Shown here piece by piece: positions 41,916 through 51,206 of a DNA stretch of 64,000 nt (the first letter of the stretch is position 1; each line of letters starts with the position of its first letter). The notes beneath the pieces are model-generated. The model worked only from the letters and a program-made list of their open reading frames with translations, made no database searches and had not been told where the DNA came from. The DNA lies in the NCBI RefSeq assembly GCF_024494695.1, contig NZ_JANHDP010000006.1, forward strand, positions 124,001 through 188,000. Direction: 5' to 3'. Source of the DNA: Natronoarchaeum rubrum (GTDB lineage: Archaea; Halobacteriota; Halobacteria; Halobacteriales; Natronoarchaeaceae). Made by a program: the position numbers and the translations under genes.

Positions 41916-42509
41916 TCATTCGGCGTCCGCGTCGCCATCGTCGACGCCGACGGCCCTGTTCACATCCACGTCCTCGGGTTCCTCGCCGCCGCCGACGCGA
42001 AGGTTCCCCTCCTCGTCCTCGACGTACACGTCGTCGGCGAATCCGCCTTCTGCGTGGGGGTGTTCGGGGTCCTCCAACATCTCCGGCGTCGAGGGCGCCT
42101 CGGGAACCTCTCCGCTTCGGAACGCGCCGAGCGGGTCGTCGATCGAGACGTCGTAACGCTCGAAGAAGTCCTCGTAGCGCTCGTAGTGGGCGTCGAGTTC
42201 GTCGCTCGGGAACTCCATCATCTCCGTCCAGCCGTGGTTGTAGAAGTCGAAGTTGGCCTGGATGTGGGTGATCTCGCGGGCCTCGGCCTCCGAGAACCCC
42301 TCGTCGAGCGCAGCGACGTAGGTGTCCATCGTGGCGTCGAAAAAGCCGTCGAGGTGATCGCGGCGCTCCTCGGCGCGGGCCTCGTCGGCCTTCCCGAGGA
42401 AAATCCGCGTGTGGAGCTTGACCAGTCCGTAGTTGACGACCGAGCCCAGCCCGGGCGTCGTCATGGCCTTCTTGGTCGCCCAGTGGCGCGGATTCTGGTG
42501 GATTTTCAT
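41916..42509 (-). CDS. Conserved haloarchaeal protein (DUF6149-like)
   Basis: A 197-residue soluble protein. The first 120 residues are helical, with a conserved-looking core (MKIHQNPRHWATKKAMTTPG, then KLHTRIFLGKADEARAEERR, then HIQANFDFYNHGWTEMMEFP). The end is acidic and probably disordered. I recall the family as DUF6149; function is unknown. ATG 42509 starts at the conserved KIHQ motif. It is convergent with the histidine kinase. Confidence 0.72.
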   Translation of the reverse strand: MKIHQNPRHWATKKAMTTPGLGSVVNYGLVKLHTRIFLGKADEARAEERRDHLDGFFDATMDTYVAALDEGFSEAEAREITHIQANFDFYNHGWTEMMEFPSDELDAHYERYEDFFERYDVSIDDPLGAFRSGEVPEAPSTPEMLEDPEHPHAEGGFADDVYVEDEEGNLRVGGGEEPEDVDVNRAVGVDDGDADAE

Positions 42510-42808
42510 GCTGCGTTCGTAGGGCCCCAGCGCCCTTGAACGTGTCCACGTCGGTCGCAGACGCCACAGCCGGGCGCACGACGACGGCGAGCGCAGCCGA
42601 GGGGCCGAGTGCGCGGCGCCCCAGTCGACTGACATTGTCCGAGAAAACGCGAAGGAATCCCTCTTCATCAATTTTGGACGGGTGTTTTGCGACCTGTTCC
42701 TTACAAACGTACGGGAGAGTCGCAAACGACTTGCAAATGCTGCGAACGACGGCAAAAAGACGCCAGAGATAGCAACCCACTTTAACCCGGACTTCGAAGC
42801 GCCGGTAT
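42510..42808. other. 299-bp divergent intergenic region
   Basis: No gene is seen. The rightward gene has a TATA-like box (actttaaccc, 42779-42788) about 25 nt before its ATG. A perfect AGTCG/CGACT inverted repeat with a CAAA spacer (42718-42731) lies further upstream and could serve either promoter. Confidence 0.4.
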
Positions 42809-44053
42809 ATGACCGAGTCGTACGTAATCATCGGTGACGGGATCGCCGGCAGTTCCGCGGCGGAGACGCTCCGGGAGGAGTCGCCGGACGCGAAGATCAC
42901 GGTCGTCACCGATGAAGGTGAGGCGCTCTACAACCGCATTCTCATCAAGGAGTTCGCCAAAGGCAAGCTCCCCGAGGCGCCGATCTCGATCCACGAGGAG
43001 AACTGGTACGCCGAGCGCGACATCGACCTCTCGCTGAACACCTACGTCACGGACGTCGACGTCGACGCCCACGAGGTCCACACCCACGAGGGCGACACCC
43101 TGGCGTACGACAAGCTGCTCGTCGCGACCGGCGGGACGCCCGCACAGCTCCCCGTCGACAACAGCGACGCCGACGGCGTCCACCACTTCTGGACGTTCCA
43201 GGACGCCCGCGCGATTCAGGAACACGCCAGCGAGGCCGACACCGGCGTCGTCATCGGCGCCGGCCTGCTGGGGATCGACCTCGCGGCGATCTGTGGCGCC
43301 CAGGATGTCGACGCCAAGTACCTGATGCGCGGCGACAGTTGGTGGCGCTACGCGCTCAACGAGGAGGGTGCCGAGATCATCCACGAGGGGCTGCGCAACA
43401 AGGGCGTCGAGCCAGTGTTCCAGAGCGGCGCCTCGGAGTTCGTCACCGACGACGACGGCCGCGTCGAGGCGACGATCGACTCCAACGGCGAGCGCTACGA
43501 GAGCGACTTCGTCGGCGCGGCGATCGGCCTGAACTTCAACGTCGAGTTCATGCAGGGCACCGGCCTCGAAACCGACGACGGCGTCGTCGTCGACGAGTAC
43601 ATGCAGACGAACCTCGAGGACGTGTACGCCGCGGGCGATCTCACCCAGTTCTACGACACCATCCTCGGCGAGCAGGCCCAGAACGGCTCCTGGGGCTCCG
43701 CGAAGGAGCAGGGCCAGGTCGCCGCGAAGAACATGGCGGCCGACGACGAGGTCGAGTCGTTCCGCTGGGTCTCCTCGTACTCGATCACGCACTTCGAGTT
43801 CCCCTTCCTCTCCTTTGGCCACCCGACGATCGGCGACGACTCCGTCGAGCGCAAGTACAGCGACACGGAGTGGCGCCGCGTCGTGTTCAAGGACGGCAAG
43901 GTGATCGGCGGCGTCCTGATCGGCGATCTCGCGCCCCAGAGCACGCTCAAGCAGCTCATCCGGGAGGAGCGCGACGTCTCCGGCCAGAAGGAACTGCTGC
44001 TCGAGGAAGACATCGACCTCGAGAAGCTGGACGCCCCCGCCCAGGAGCAGTAA
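42809..44053 (+). CDS. NAD(P)/FAD-dependent oxidoreductase, rubredoxin/nitrite-reductase type
   Basis: A 414-residue pyridine nucleotide-disulfide-type flavoprotein. The FAD loop is YVIIGDGIAGSSAAETLRE, and NAD(P) binds at GVVIGAGLLGIDLAA (about 148). The second FAD motif is NLEDVYAAGDLTQFYD (about 272). It lacks the redox-active Cys pair of disulfide reductases, so it resembles NADH-dependent ferredoxin/rubredoxin or nitrite reductase flavin domains. ATG 42809 has a TATA-like box about 28 nt upstream. Partner proteins are not encoded nearby. Confidence 0.88.
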   Translation: MTESYVIIGDGIAGSSAAETLREESPDAKITVVTDEGEALYNRILIKEFAKGKLPEAPISIHEENWYAERDIDLSLNTYVTDVDVDAHEVHTHEGDTLAYDKLLVATGGTPAQLPVDNSDADGVHHFWTFQDARAIQEHASEADTGVVIGAGLLGIDLAAICGAQDVDAKYLMRGDSWWRYALNEEGAEIIHEGLRNKGVEPVFQSGASEFVTDDDGRVEATIDSNGERYESDFVGAAIGLNFNVEFMQGTGLETDDGVVVDEYMQTNLEDVYAAGDLTQFYDTILGEQAQNGSWGSAKEQGQVAAKNMAADDEVESFRWVSSYSITHFEFPFLSFGHPTIGDDSVERKYSDTEWRRVVFKDGKVIGGVLIGDLAPQSTLKQLIREERDVSGQKELLLEEDIDLEKLDAPAQEQ

Positions 44054-44149
44054 CGCGTCAGTTCGACGATCGCACGTCGGTCCGCGATCTCCGGACCCTG
44101 CCGCACGTACCCTACGTTTTTCGCCGCCGCCATCGAAGTAGTACGTAGG

Positions 44150-45061
44150 ATGGCCTCGACAGTGGCCGGCGAGCGCCTGCGACCGACCGACGAGTACACC
44201 GTGCTCGTCGCGGTCGGCAACCCGGGCACCGCCGAACAGTTGACGCGAACGGCGGTCGACCTCGCTCGGGCCAACGACGGTCGCGTTCACGTCGTGAGCG
44301 TGATCCACAAGCACCACACGTCGCCGTTCCTGCTGTTTTCCGACGATCGCATCAAACAGGAGTTCGCCGGCGGGCGCGACGAAATCGTCGAGCGAGCCGC
44401 GCGAGTCGCCGACGACGCCGGCGTTCCGGTCGACGACAGCCTGCTGGTCGGCAGCGACGTCGCGCGAGCGATCACGACCGCGATCGGCCGGCTCGACGCC
44501 GATCTCGCGATCCTGGGCTGGCGAAGCGAACGCCGGGCGTCCGACGTGGTGCTGGGGACCACGATCGATCCGGTGGTCCGCAAAGCGCCCTGCGACGTGC
44601 TCGTCGAGAAGGTCGGGACGACAGCAGACCGCGTCGAGTCGGTGCTGGTTCCGACGGTGGGCGGCGCGCACGCCGAGCTGGCCGCCGAGGTCGCGGGGAC
44701 GATCGCGGCCGCCAACGACGCCAGTGTCACCGCGCTGTCGCTGGTCGATCCCGGCGCCACCGAGCGCGAGCGCACCGACGCCGCGACGTTCGTCGACGAG
44801 ACGGCCGACGCACTCGCCGGAACGGCGCCGGTGACGACGACCGTCCGCGAGGCTGCTGCCCCCTCGGCGGGGATCCTCGAAGCGGCCGCCGATCACGACC
44901 TGGTCGTTCTCGGGGCGACCCGGAAGGGGCTGTTGACCCGGCAGATCGTCGGGACGACGCCGCGCGCCGTCGGGACGCGCGCTGACTGCCCGGTGATCGT
45001 CGCGAGCCGACGCTCCCAGCTGTCGCGCGTGAGACGACTGGTCGCTCGCATCCGACGATGA
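44150..45061 (+). CDS. Tandem-domain universal stress protein
   Basis: A 303-residue protein with two Usp domains: residues 15-155 (YTVLVAVGNPGTAEQL ... GWRSERRASDVVLGTTIDPV) and 160-295 (VESVLVPTVGG ... VVLGATRKGLLTRQIVGTTPR). The second has a better ATP-loop pattern. Its TGA overlaps the ATG of the PiT-like transporter by 4 nt (ATGA), so the two are translationally coupled. The arrangement suggests the Usp protein tunes the transporter. Confidence 0.9.
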   Translation: MASTVAGERLRPTDEYTVLVAVGNPGTAEQLTRTAVDLARANDGRVHVVSVIHKHHTSPFLLFSDDRIKQEFAGGRDEIVERAARVADDAGVPVDDSLLVGSDVARAITTAIGRLDADLAILGWRSERRASDVVLGTTIDPVVRKAPCDVLVEKVGTTADRVESVLVPTVGGAHAELAAEVAGTIAAANDASVTALSLVDPGATERERTDAATFVDETADALAGTAPVTTTVREAAAPSAGILEAAADHDLVVLGATRKGLLTRQIVGTTPRAVGTRADCPVIVASRRSQLSRVRRLVARIRR

Positions 45062-46368
45062 GCGGCGCGGGGATCGTCGCTTCGCTCTCGCCGGCGCGGA
45101 TCGCCCCTTTGCTCTCGCCGGCACGGGTCGACGTCCCACTCTCGCCGGCACAGGCCGGGCTCGAACTCTCCTTCGTCGTTCTCGTCGTGATCGCGGTCGT
45201 CGCGTCGCTCGTGACCGCGTGGACGCTCGGCGCCAACAGCAACTCGCCGCCGTTCGCGCCCGCGATCGGCGCCAACGCGATCCCGACGATGCGGGCGGCG
45301 TTCATGATCGGCGTGCTGGCGGCGCTGGGCGCGATCACCCAGGGCGGGAGCATCTCCGAAACCGTGGGCGCCGGACTGATCATCGGCGTCGATTTTACGG
45401 CGCTGGCGGCCGCCGCCGGGCTGCTCACGGCCGCGACGTTCATGGGGATCGGCATCTACTCGGGCTACCCGATCCCCGCGGCCTTCGCCACCACGGGCGC
45501 GATGATCGGCGTCGGGCTGGCGCTGGGCGGGGATCCGGCGTACGCGACCTACCGGCGGATCGGGACGTTCTGGCTGCTGGTCCCGTTCATGTCGGGCAGC
45601 GTCGCCTACGGCACCGCGACGCTGCTGCGCCGCGACGACGTGCCCGACCGCGTCGGCGTCCCGCTGCTGGCGGCGATCGTCGGCGCGATCCTCGCGAACG
45701 TCCGGATCGGCGTGATTCCCGATCCGACGGCCGCGCAGGGCACGCTCGCGCGACTGGCGGCGCGGTGGACCTGGAGCGGTCCGGAGGTCGCCGCGGGCTA
45801 CGATCTGGGGATGGTGATCGCCACGCTCGGGATCGGCGTCGCGGCGTTCGTGGCGCTCCGGCGCCGGATGGAGCGGTCGGTCGAGCAGGGGATCCGCTCG
45901 TTCCTCCTGGTACTCGGCAGCGTCGTCGCCTACTCCAGCGGGGGCAGCCAGGTCGGGCTGGCGACCGGCCCGCTGGAGTTCCTGTTCAGCGAGCAGCTTG
46001 GCCTTCCGGGGATCGTTCTGCTGGTGATGGGCGGGGCGGGGATCCTCGCCGGCGCCTGGATGGGCGCGCCGCGGCTCCTGCAGGCGACCGCCCGCGAGTA
46101 CGCCCAGCTCGGCGTGCGCCGGTCGATCGCCGCGCTGGTGCCGGGGTTCGTCATCGCGCAGCTGGCGATCGCGCTGGGCGTCCCGATCTCTTTTAATAAC
46201 ATCATCCTCTCGGGCGTCATCGGCGGCGGGCTCTCGGCCGGGTCGGCGGGCGTCTCCCGGCGGAAGATCGGCGTCACCGTGCTGTTCTGGGTGTTGACGC
46301 TCGTCAGCTCCGTCCTTCTGGGCTTCGCGCTCTACAGGATACTGTCGGCGGGTCTCGGCGTCTCCTGA
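45058..46368 (+). CDS. PiT-family permease (phosphate-type transporter)
   Basis: A 436-residue polytopic membrane protein of the PiT fold with about ten to twelve helices. The first signature is altered to LGANSNSPPFAPAIGANAI and the second to SSGGSQVGLATGPLEF, so the usual Asp of GAND is missing in both halves. The first 34 residues carry three imperfect LSPAR/LSPAQ repeats, an odd extension. It is the second PiT-like gene in the window flanked by UspA genes. Substrate is therefore tentative. Confidence 0.75.
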   Translation: MSGAGIVASLSPARIAPLLSPARVDVPLSPAQAGLELSFVVLVVIAVVASLVTAWTLGANSNSPPFAPAIGANAIPTMRAAFMIGVLAALGAITQGGSISETVGAGLIIGVDFTALAAAAGLLTAATFMGIGIYSGYPIPAAFATTGAMIGVGLALGGDPAYATYRRIGTFWLLVPFMSGSVAYGTATLLRRDDVPDRVGVPLLAAIVGAILANVRIGVIPDPTAAQGTLARLAARWTWSGPEVAAGYDLGMVIATLGIGVAAFVALRRRMERSVEQGIRSFLLVLGSVVAYSSGGSQVGLATGPLEFLFSEQLGLPGIVLLVMGGAGILAGAWMGAPRLLQATAREYAQLGVRRSIAALVPGFVIAQLAIALGVPISFNNIILSGVIGGGLSAGSAGVSRRKIGVTVLFWVLTLVSSVLLGFALYRILSAGLGVS

Positions 46369-46802
46369 TCGACCTCGACGACGGTGACGGGGACCGAGGC
46401 GCGGTCGGCGATCGCGGCGCCGACGCCGTCGCCCAGCAGGTAGTCCGCCAGCCGCGAGCGGTCGCGCGCGCCGACGACGATCCGGTCGGCGTCGAGGCGA
46501 TCGGCGCGGGCGGCGACGACCGGCGCGGGGCGTCCCTGCGCGACGACGATCCGGATGTCGTTCGAGGCGCCCGCCGAGGTCCCCCGAGCGCGCTCGACGA
46601 GGCCCTCGGCGCGCTGCCGCGCCTGCACGAATCGGTCGTCGGTCGGCGAGAGCAGTTGCCCCTCGCTGAACGGAGCGTCCAGCGGCGTCACGACCGCCAG
46701 CACCACGAGGTCGGCGGCGGGGAACCGCTCGGTCGCGTGGGCGAGCGCGTCGGCGTCGAACGGGCGCCCGACCAGCGCTACGAGCACCGTGTCGGCGGCC
46801 AT
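46332..46802 (-). CDS. Universal stress protein (UspA family)
   Basis: A 156-residue Usp protein: DTVLVALVGRPFDADALAHAT at the start and VVGARDRSRLADYLLGDGVGAAIADRA near the end, a loose ATP-loop. It is on the opposite strand to the PiT-like gene and its 3' end overlaps that gene by 37 bp, an unusual tail-to-tail overlap that could produce antisense pairing. ATG 46802 was chosen because the Usp fold begins there. Confidence 0.85.
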   Translation of the reverse strand: MAADTVLVALVGRPFDADALAHATERFPAADLVVLAVVTPLDAPFSEGQLLSPTDDRFVQARQRAEGLVERARGTSAGASNDIRIVVAQGRPAPVVAARADRLDADRIVVGARDRSRLADYLLGDGVGAAIADRASVPVTVVEVDQETPRPADSIL

Positions 46803-46897
46803 ACGGGCGATACCACGGCGCGACACAAACGCCTGTGGGGCGGCGGCGAAAACCCCAGATCGAAGCGGTTTTCCACGCCCCGAGCGGAGAGTAGGGT

Positions 46898-47314
46898 ATG
46901 AACGGCGGCGGAGACGGCGAGATGACGCTCGCCTTCGACCTTTCGGCGCTGCAGGAGCTGGCCGACCCCGAGCACGTGTTCGACGACGCGCGCCGGTGGA
47001 GCAAGTACGTCGGCGTCGTCTCGGAGAAACCGACCTACGTCGTGACGAACTTCACCCGGAAGAACCGCATCCGGCAGGACTTCTTCTCGGGGCCGCGCGG
47101 CAAGGCCGAGAGCCTAGAGAGCGTCGGCGAGCAGTTCGACACGCCCCGGCACGTCTACGTCGGTACGACCGACGAGGACCGCGAACTCGCCGAGACGGCC
47201 GGCTGGGAGTATCTGCCGATCGAGGACGCCGCCGAGGCCGCCGAGTGGACGTTGGCCGAGGACGCCGAACCGGAGCCGGCCGAACAGGAAGAGCAGCGCG
47301 ACGACTGGCCCTGA
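46898..47314 (+). CDS. Conserved haloarchaeal protein (DUF7124-like)
   Basis: A 138-residue soluble protein of unknown function. The core (TLAFDLSALQELADPEHVFDDARRWSKYVG and TRKNRIRQDFF, shown only in part) looks like a small alpha/beta domain, followed by an acidic tail. I recall it as DUF7124. ATG 46898 is supported by a T-rich box (ggttttcc) about 28 nt upstream; an internal ATG at 46922 is the alternative. Confidence 0.68.
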   Translation: MNGGGDGEMTLAFDLSALQELADPEHVFDDARRWSKYVGVVSEKPTYVVTNFTRKNRIRQDFFSGPRGKAESLESVGEQFDTPRHVYVGTTDEDRELAETAGWEYLPIEDAAEAAEWTLAEDAEPEPAEQEEQRDDWP

Positions 47315-47420
47315 GCGCGCGACGAGACTGATTTTTCGGCGGCGTCGACCCCAATCGAAAGCGGCGGCACGGTCGAAGCCAACGCGAAACGAGGACGCCA
47401 ACCGCACCCGGACGTCGGCG

Positions 47421-49208
47421 TCAGGCCAGCAGTTGCGGCCCGAACAGGACGACGAAGAAGCTCAACAGCATGGTGAGCCCGACGGTCGTCGTGACGGTCT
47501 TGGTGAGCTGGTAGGACCCCTCGACCGGCAGCCGGGAGACGACCGCCTCGGTGCTGGTCCGGAGGATGTGTCCGCCGTCCAGCGGGAACGCCGGGACGCA
47601 GTTGAAGAACCCGACCTGGACGTTGATCCAGCCGATCCAGAACAACGCGTTCGCGACGGCGAAGCCGAGTCCGTCGACCGCGCCCAGCGGCCCGCCGATC
47701 TCGTAGAAGTTCGCGATCGGGCCCTTGAACCCCGCGAAGTTGAAGGGGAACAGCGCGCCCAGCGAGATCGTCGCGAACGGCAGGAACAGCGTCAGGAACG
47801 TCTTCCCGAGGAACGTGTCGGTCAGCGAGTCCAGCCCGCCGGGCATCGCGCCGCCGTCGCCGCCGAGCGCGGTCAGGTACTGGCCGGCGGGGTAGAACTG
47901 GATCCCGAAGTCGCTGACCGTCACGCCCGAGATGCCAGGCGCGATCCCGACGCCGACGACCGGCGATCCGTCCGATCCCTCGGCGAGTTCGACGTCGTAG
48001 GACGTCCGCTGGCCGTCCTCGTAGAGCACGACGGACACCGTGTCACCGACGGAGTGACTGTCGACGGCAGTAGCGAGTTCGTCGCTGGAGACGACGCGCT
48101 CTCCCCCGACCGCGACAATCACCACGTTATCGCCGGGATCGGCGCCCTCCGCGGCCAGCGGCCCGTTCTCACTGATCCGGGCGAGCGAGCCGGCGGGGGC
48201 GGTCGTCTCGTACGTTTCGTCGTCGCCCTCGACGGTGAACGTCGCGACCTCACGGTCCTGTAGCGCCGACTCCAGCGCGGACTGGGTGTAGACGGCGGTG
48301 CCGTTGACTTCCGTGATCGTGTCGCCGGTCGAGACGTTCACGGGGCCGGTCTCGGTGACGCCGCTGACCAGCAGCGAGCGGTTCACCGTCCGCTCGGTCT
48401 CGCCGTCGATCGTGACCGAGACCTCGCGGTCCGAGACGTTCGCCAGCCGGTCGCGCAGGTCCTCGTTGTCCGCGATCGGCTGGCCGCCGAGCGCGGTGAT
48501 CCGGTCGCCCTGACCGATGTCGGCGGCCTCGGCGCCCGAACCGGGGAGCGCCGCGCCGACCGCGGCGCCGGGCGCGACGCTGATCGCGCCGGTGACCGGG
48601 CCGAAGAGAAGCGCGAACGCGACGAGCGTGATCGCGAAGTTGTTCGTGACGCCCGCGGCGAACATCCGCGTCTTGCCGCCGCGGCTCGCTCCGCGCTGGC
48701 TCTCCTCGTCGGGTTCGACGAACGCGCCGATCGGGATGACCGAGAACGTCGCCAGCCCCATCGAGGAGATCTCGATGTCCTCGACGCGACAGAGCAGGCC
48801 GTGGCCGCCTTCGTGGACGACCAGCGCGACCAGCAGCCCGAAGAGGATCTCGGGCGCCATCGAGAGGGGCAGGAAGTCGTTGACGCCGGGGATCACCAGC
48901 ACGTTCCGGGGCTGGTTGACCGCCGTCGGCTGTGGCGACATGACGGCGGTGATCCCCACGAGAATCAGCATCACGAACGAGCCGACCATCACGACGAGCG
49001 CGACGCCGACGCCGATATTCGACCAGGCGCGCCAGAAGCGCTTGTACCGGGCGAGCCGGTTCAACAGGATCTTCCCGCGCTGGGTGTGCAGCGTCGTGAT
49101 CGGTCCCTGGAGCCCGACGTAGTCGGGCAGCCAGCCGCGGTCGGCGAGCAGATGGAGGAGGACCCAGTAGCCGAGGATCCCGGCGGCGATCCAGACCAGC
49201 GAAACCAT
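47421..49208 (-). CDS. Site-2-type membrane metalloprotease with PDZ domains (M50)
   Basis: A 595-residue intramembrane zinc protease. The active-site HEGGH is at 132-136 (LVALVVHEGGHGLL), and the third ligand motif FPLDGGH is near residue 553. At least two PDZ-like domains lie between them (about 230-300 and 330-420). Six or more membrane spans are seen. S2P enzymes cleave membrane-bound regulators after a first cut, releasing signalling domains; the target here is unknown. Length is typical of haloarchaeal M50 proteins. Confidence 0.92.
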   Translation of the reverse strand: MVSLVWIAAGILGYWVLLHLLADRGWLPDYVGLQGPITTLHTQRGKILLNRLARYKRFWRAWSNIGVGVALVVMVGSFVMLILVGITAVMSPQPTAVNQPRNVLVIPGVNDFLPLSMAPEILFGLLVALVVHEGGHGLLCRVEDIEISSMGLATFSVIPIGAFVEPDEESQRGASRGGKTRMFAAGVTNNFAITLVAFALLFGPVTGAISVAPGAAVGAALPGSGAEAADIGQGDRITALGGQPIADNEDLRDRLANVSDREVSVTIDGETERTVNRSLLVSGVTETGPVNVSTGDTITEVNGTAVYTQSALESALQDREVATFTVEGDDETYETTAPAGSLARISENGPLAAEGADPGDNVVIVAVGGERVVSSDELATAVDSHSVGDTVSVVLYEDGQRTSYDVELAEGSDGSPVVGVGIAPGISGVTVSDFGIQFYPAGQYLTALGGDGGAMPGGLDSLTDTFLGKTFLTLFLPFATISLGALFPFNFAGFKGPIANFYEIGGPLGAVDGLGFAVANALFWIGWINVQVGFFNCVPAFPLDGGHILRTSTEAVVSRLPVEGSYQLTKTVTTTVGLTMLLSFFVVLFGPQLLA

Positions 49209-49330
49209 TGGTGTAGGATCGGGGAGGCGCTCTGAAATGCGTTTGGTTTACCCCACCCTTCGGCCGCCGCGCCTTCAGTGACGTTTCGAGAGGGTCGGAT
49301 GGCCTCAGCGACCGTCCGGACAGCGGCGTC

Positions 49331-50275
49331 CTACGACTCGTCGACGAGCCGGCCCGACAACGCTCTCAGCGCGGGGCGCCCGCGGGCCTCGTCGTCGAGT
49401 TCGGGGAGCTCCCGAACGTCCATCTCCTCGAAGCGAGCCCGGATCTCCGCGACCCGCTCGCGCTGGCGCTCTCTGCGGGATCGGCACCGAGAACAGTCCT
49501 CGTCGATCTCCACCAGAACCCGGTTGACCACGACCGACCGGACGGGGACGCCGATCTCGTCGAGGCGCTCGACCAGCCGGCGCGTCTCGTGAATCGCCAT
49601 CGTCTCGGGGATCGTCACGACCCGGAATGCCGTCCGGTCGGGGTCGCGGACGACCTCGCCGGCACGGGCCATCCGCGCGGCGATGTCGTCGAACGTCTCG
49701 TCGCCGTCCCCACCGCTGCGACCGTAGTAGTATCCGGGGACGAAGGTGCTTCGAACCGAGTCGGACATCCGCTTGACGCGTTTCCGGACGCCGGAGGCCG
49801 TCTCGGCGCCCGCCGAGAGCACGTCGGGCAGCTCCAGCAGGCGCAGCGCGTGGCCGGTCGGCGCCGTGTCGAAGACGATCCGGTCGAAGCGGTCGTCGGA
49901 CTCGTACTCCGCGAGCAGGTCCAGCGCCGCGACCTCGTCGCCGCCCGGCGCGAGTCCGGCGTCCAGCAGCGTGTCGACATCGCGGTCGTCCAGCCCCAGC
50001 CCGAGCGTCGAGAGGTCGTCGAACAGCTCCTCGAACGCGCCGCGGTACTTGTCGGCGCGCTCGTCGGGGTCGACCTCGGCGGCCCACAGTCCGGATTCGA
50101 TTTCGCGAGGCTTGGCCCCGACGCGGGCTTCCAGCGAGTCGGCCAGCGAGTGGGCCGGATCGGTCGAGACGACCAGCGTCTCCGCGCTGTGGTCGGCGTA
50201 CCCCAGCGCCGTGGCTGCCGCGCAGGTCGTCTTGCCGACGCCGCCCTTGCCGCCGTAGAAGACGTGTCTCGGCAC
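49331..50275 (-). CDS. ArsA/Get3-family ATPase
   Basis: A 314-residue P-loop ATPase. The deviant Walker A motif GGKGGVGKTT is at 8-17, followed by STDPAHSLADSL (switch I type). DTAPTGHALRLLELP is the A-DTAPTGH motif, and VVVNRVLVEIDEDCSRCRSRR carries the Cys pair seen in Get3/TRC40. This fits tail-anchored protein targeting rather than arsenite export, since no arsenic genes are present. GTG 50275 is the start, with a TATA-like box (acaaatac) about 28 nt upstream. Confidence 0.92.
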   Translation of the reverse strand: MPRHVFYGGKGGVGKTTCAAATALGYADHSAETLVVSTDPAHSLADSLEARVGAKPREIESGLWAAEVDPDERADKYRGAFEELFDDLSTLGLGLDDRDVDTLLDAGLAPGGDEVAALDLLAEYESDDRFDRIVFDTAPTGHALRLLELPDVLSAGAETASGVRKRVKRMSDSVRSTFVPGYYYGRSGGDGDETFDDIAARMARAGEVVRDPDRTAFRVVTIPETMAIHETRRLVERLDEIGVPVRSVVVNRVLVEIDEDCSRCRSRRERQRERVAEIRARFEEMDVRELPELDDEARGRPALRALSGRLVDES

Positions 50276-50345
50276 GGGCGTCCGTACGACGCCCGGTACT
50301 GTATTTGTCCGTGATCTTTTTTATCCGTCCGTTCGGCGTCGAACT

Positions 50346-51185
50346 ATGCGCGTCACGCTGCTCGGAACCGGCGACGCCGTTGGCGTCCCGGCGCCGCTGT
50401 GCGACTGCAGGTACTGCGAGGAGAGTCCGCGACGACGGCGGCCGGGGCTGCTGATCGAGACCGGCGAGGCGACCGTCGTCCTCGACGCCAGTCCCGAAAT
50501 CAAGGAGCAACTTCGAACGACCGGAACGACCACCGTTGACGCCTTTTTCGTCACGCACCACCACTTCGACCACGTCGGCGGGCTGCGGGAACTGCGCCAC
50601 GCCGCGATGGGGTTCGATGAGCACGTCGGCATCGAGGGCGACTACCTCCCGTCGGACGCCTTCGACGAGTCAGAGAAGCCCGAGGATCCGGAGTTCCGGG
50701 TATATCTCACCGAAACGGCCCTGGACCACCTCGAAACCGCGACTCCGCACGTCGCCGAGTCGCTGGACGTCCGCACGCTCGACCGCGGCGAGGACGTCGC
50801 CGTCGGCGACTTGTGCGTCCGACCGTTTCCGGTCGAACACGGCCGCCCGCAGTTCGACACGCTGGGGTTCGCTGTCTATCAGGAGGATAGAAAGCTCGTC
50901 TACGCGCCGGACATGTGGGAGTTCGCGGACGACGCCGAGTTCGAGCGCGCGCAAGCGTACGAGGACGCCGAGTTTCTGTTCGCAGAGGGCTCGGCCCTGT
51001 TCAGAGCGTTCGGTCACGGCAAAGAGACCGACCTCCGAGCGTCGCTCGCGGACGCCGACGCCGATAGAACTGTCCTCCTGAATCTCAACGAGCACCTCCA
51101 GCGGATGACGACCGACGAGCTCCGGGCCGTCGCCGAGGAGGCGGGGTACGAAATCGGCTCGGATTTCGCCGAGTACGAGCTTTGA
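50346..51185 (+). CDS. Metallo-beta-lactamase-fold hydrolase, PhnP-like
   Basis: A 279-residue MBL-fold enzyme. The metal motif is THHHFDHVGG (H-x-H-x-D-H), with a later His in PVEHGRPQ and Asp in YAPDMWEF. A Cys cluster near the N-terminus (CDCRYC, about 19-24) followed by RRRRPGLLIE resembles the structural zinc site of PhnP-type phosphodiesterases. A cyclic phosphodiester substrate is possible but unproven. A T-rich box (cttttttatc) about 25 nt upstream supports ATG 50346. It is divergent from the ArsA/Get3 gene. Confidence 0.88.
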   Translation: MRVTLLGTGDAVGVPAPLCDCRYCEESPRRRRPGLLIETGEATVVLDASPEIKEQLRTTGTTTVDAFFVTHHHFDHVGGLRELRHAAMGFDEHVGIEGDYLPSDAFDESEKPEDPEFRVYLTETALDHLETATPHVAESLDVRTLDRGEDVAVGDLCVRPFPVEHGRPQFDTLGFAVYQEDRKLVYAPDMWEFADDAEFERAQAYEDAEFLFAEGSALFRAFGHGKETDLRASLADADADRTVLLNLNEHLQRMTTDELRAVAEEAGYEIGSDFAEYEL

Positions 51186-51206
51186 TCGGCCCGTGGGTGC
51201 CGGGAC

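Noticed and set aside
42782..45151. A 789-codon minus-strand frame opposite the flavoprotein and UspA genes
   Set aside because: Shadow of two well-supported plus-strand genes; composition is typical of antisense high-GC frames.
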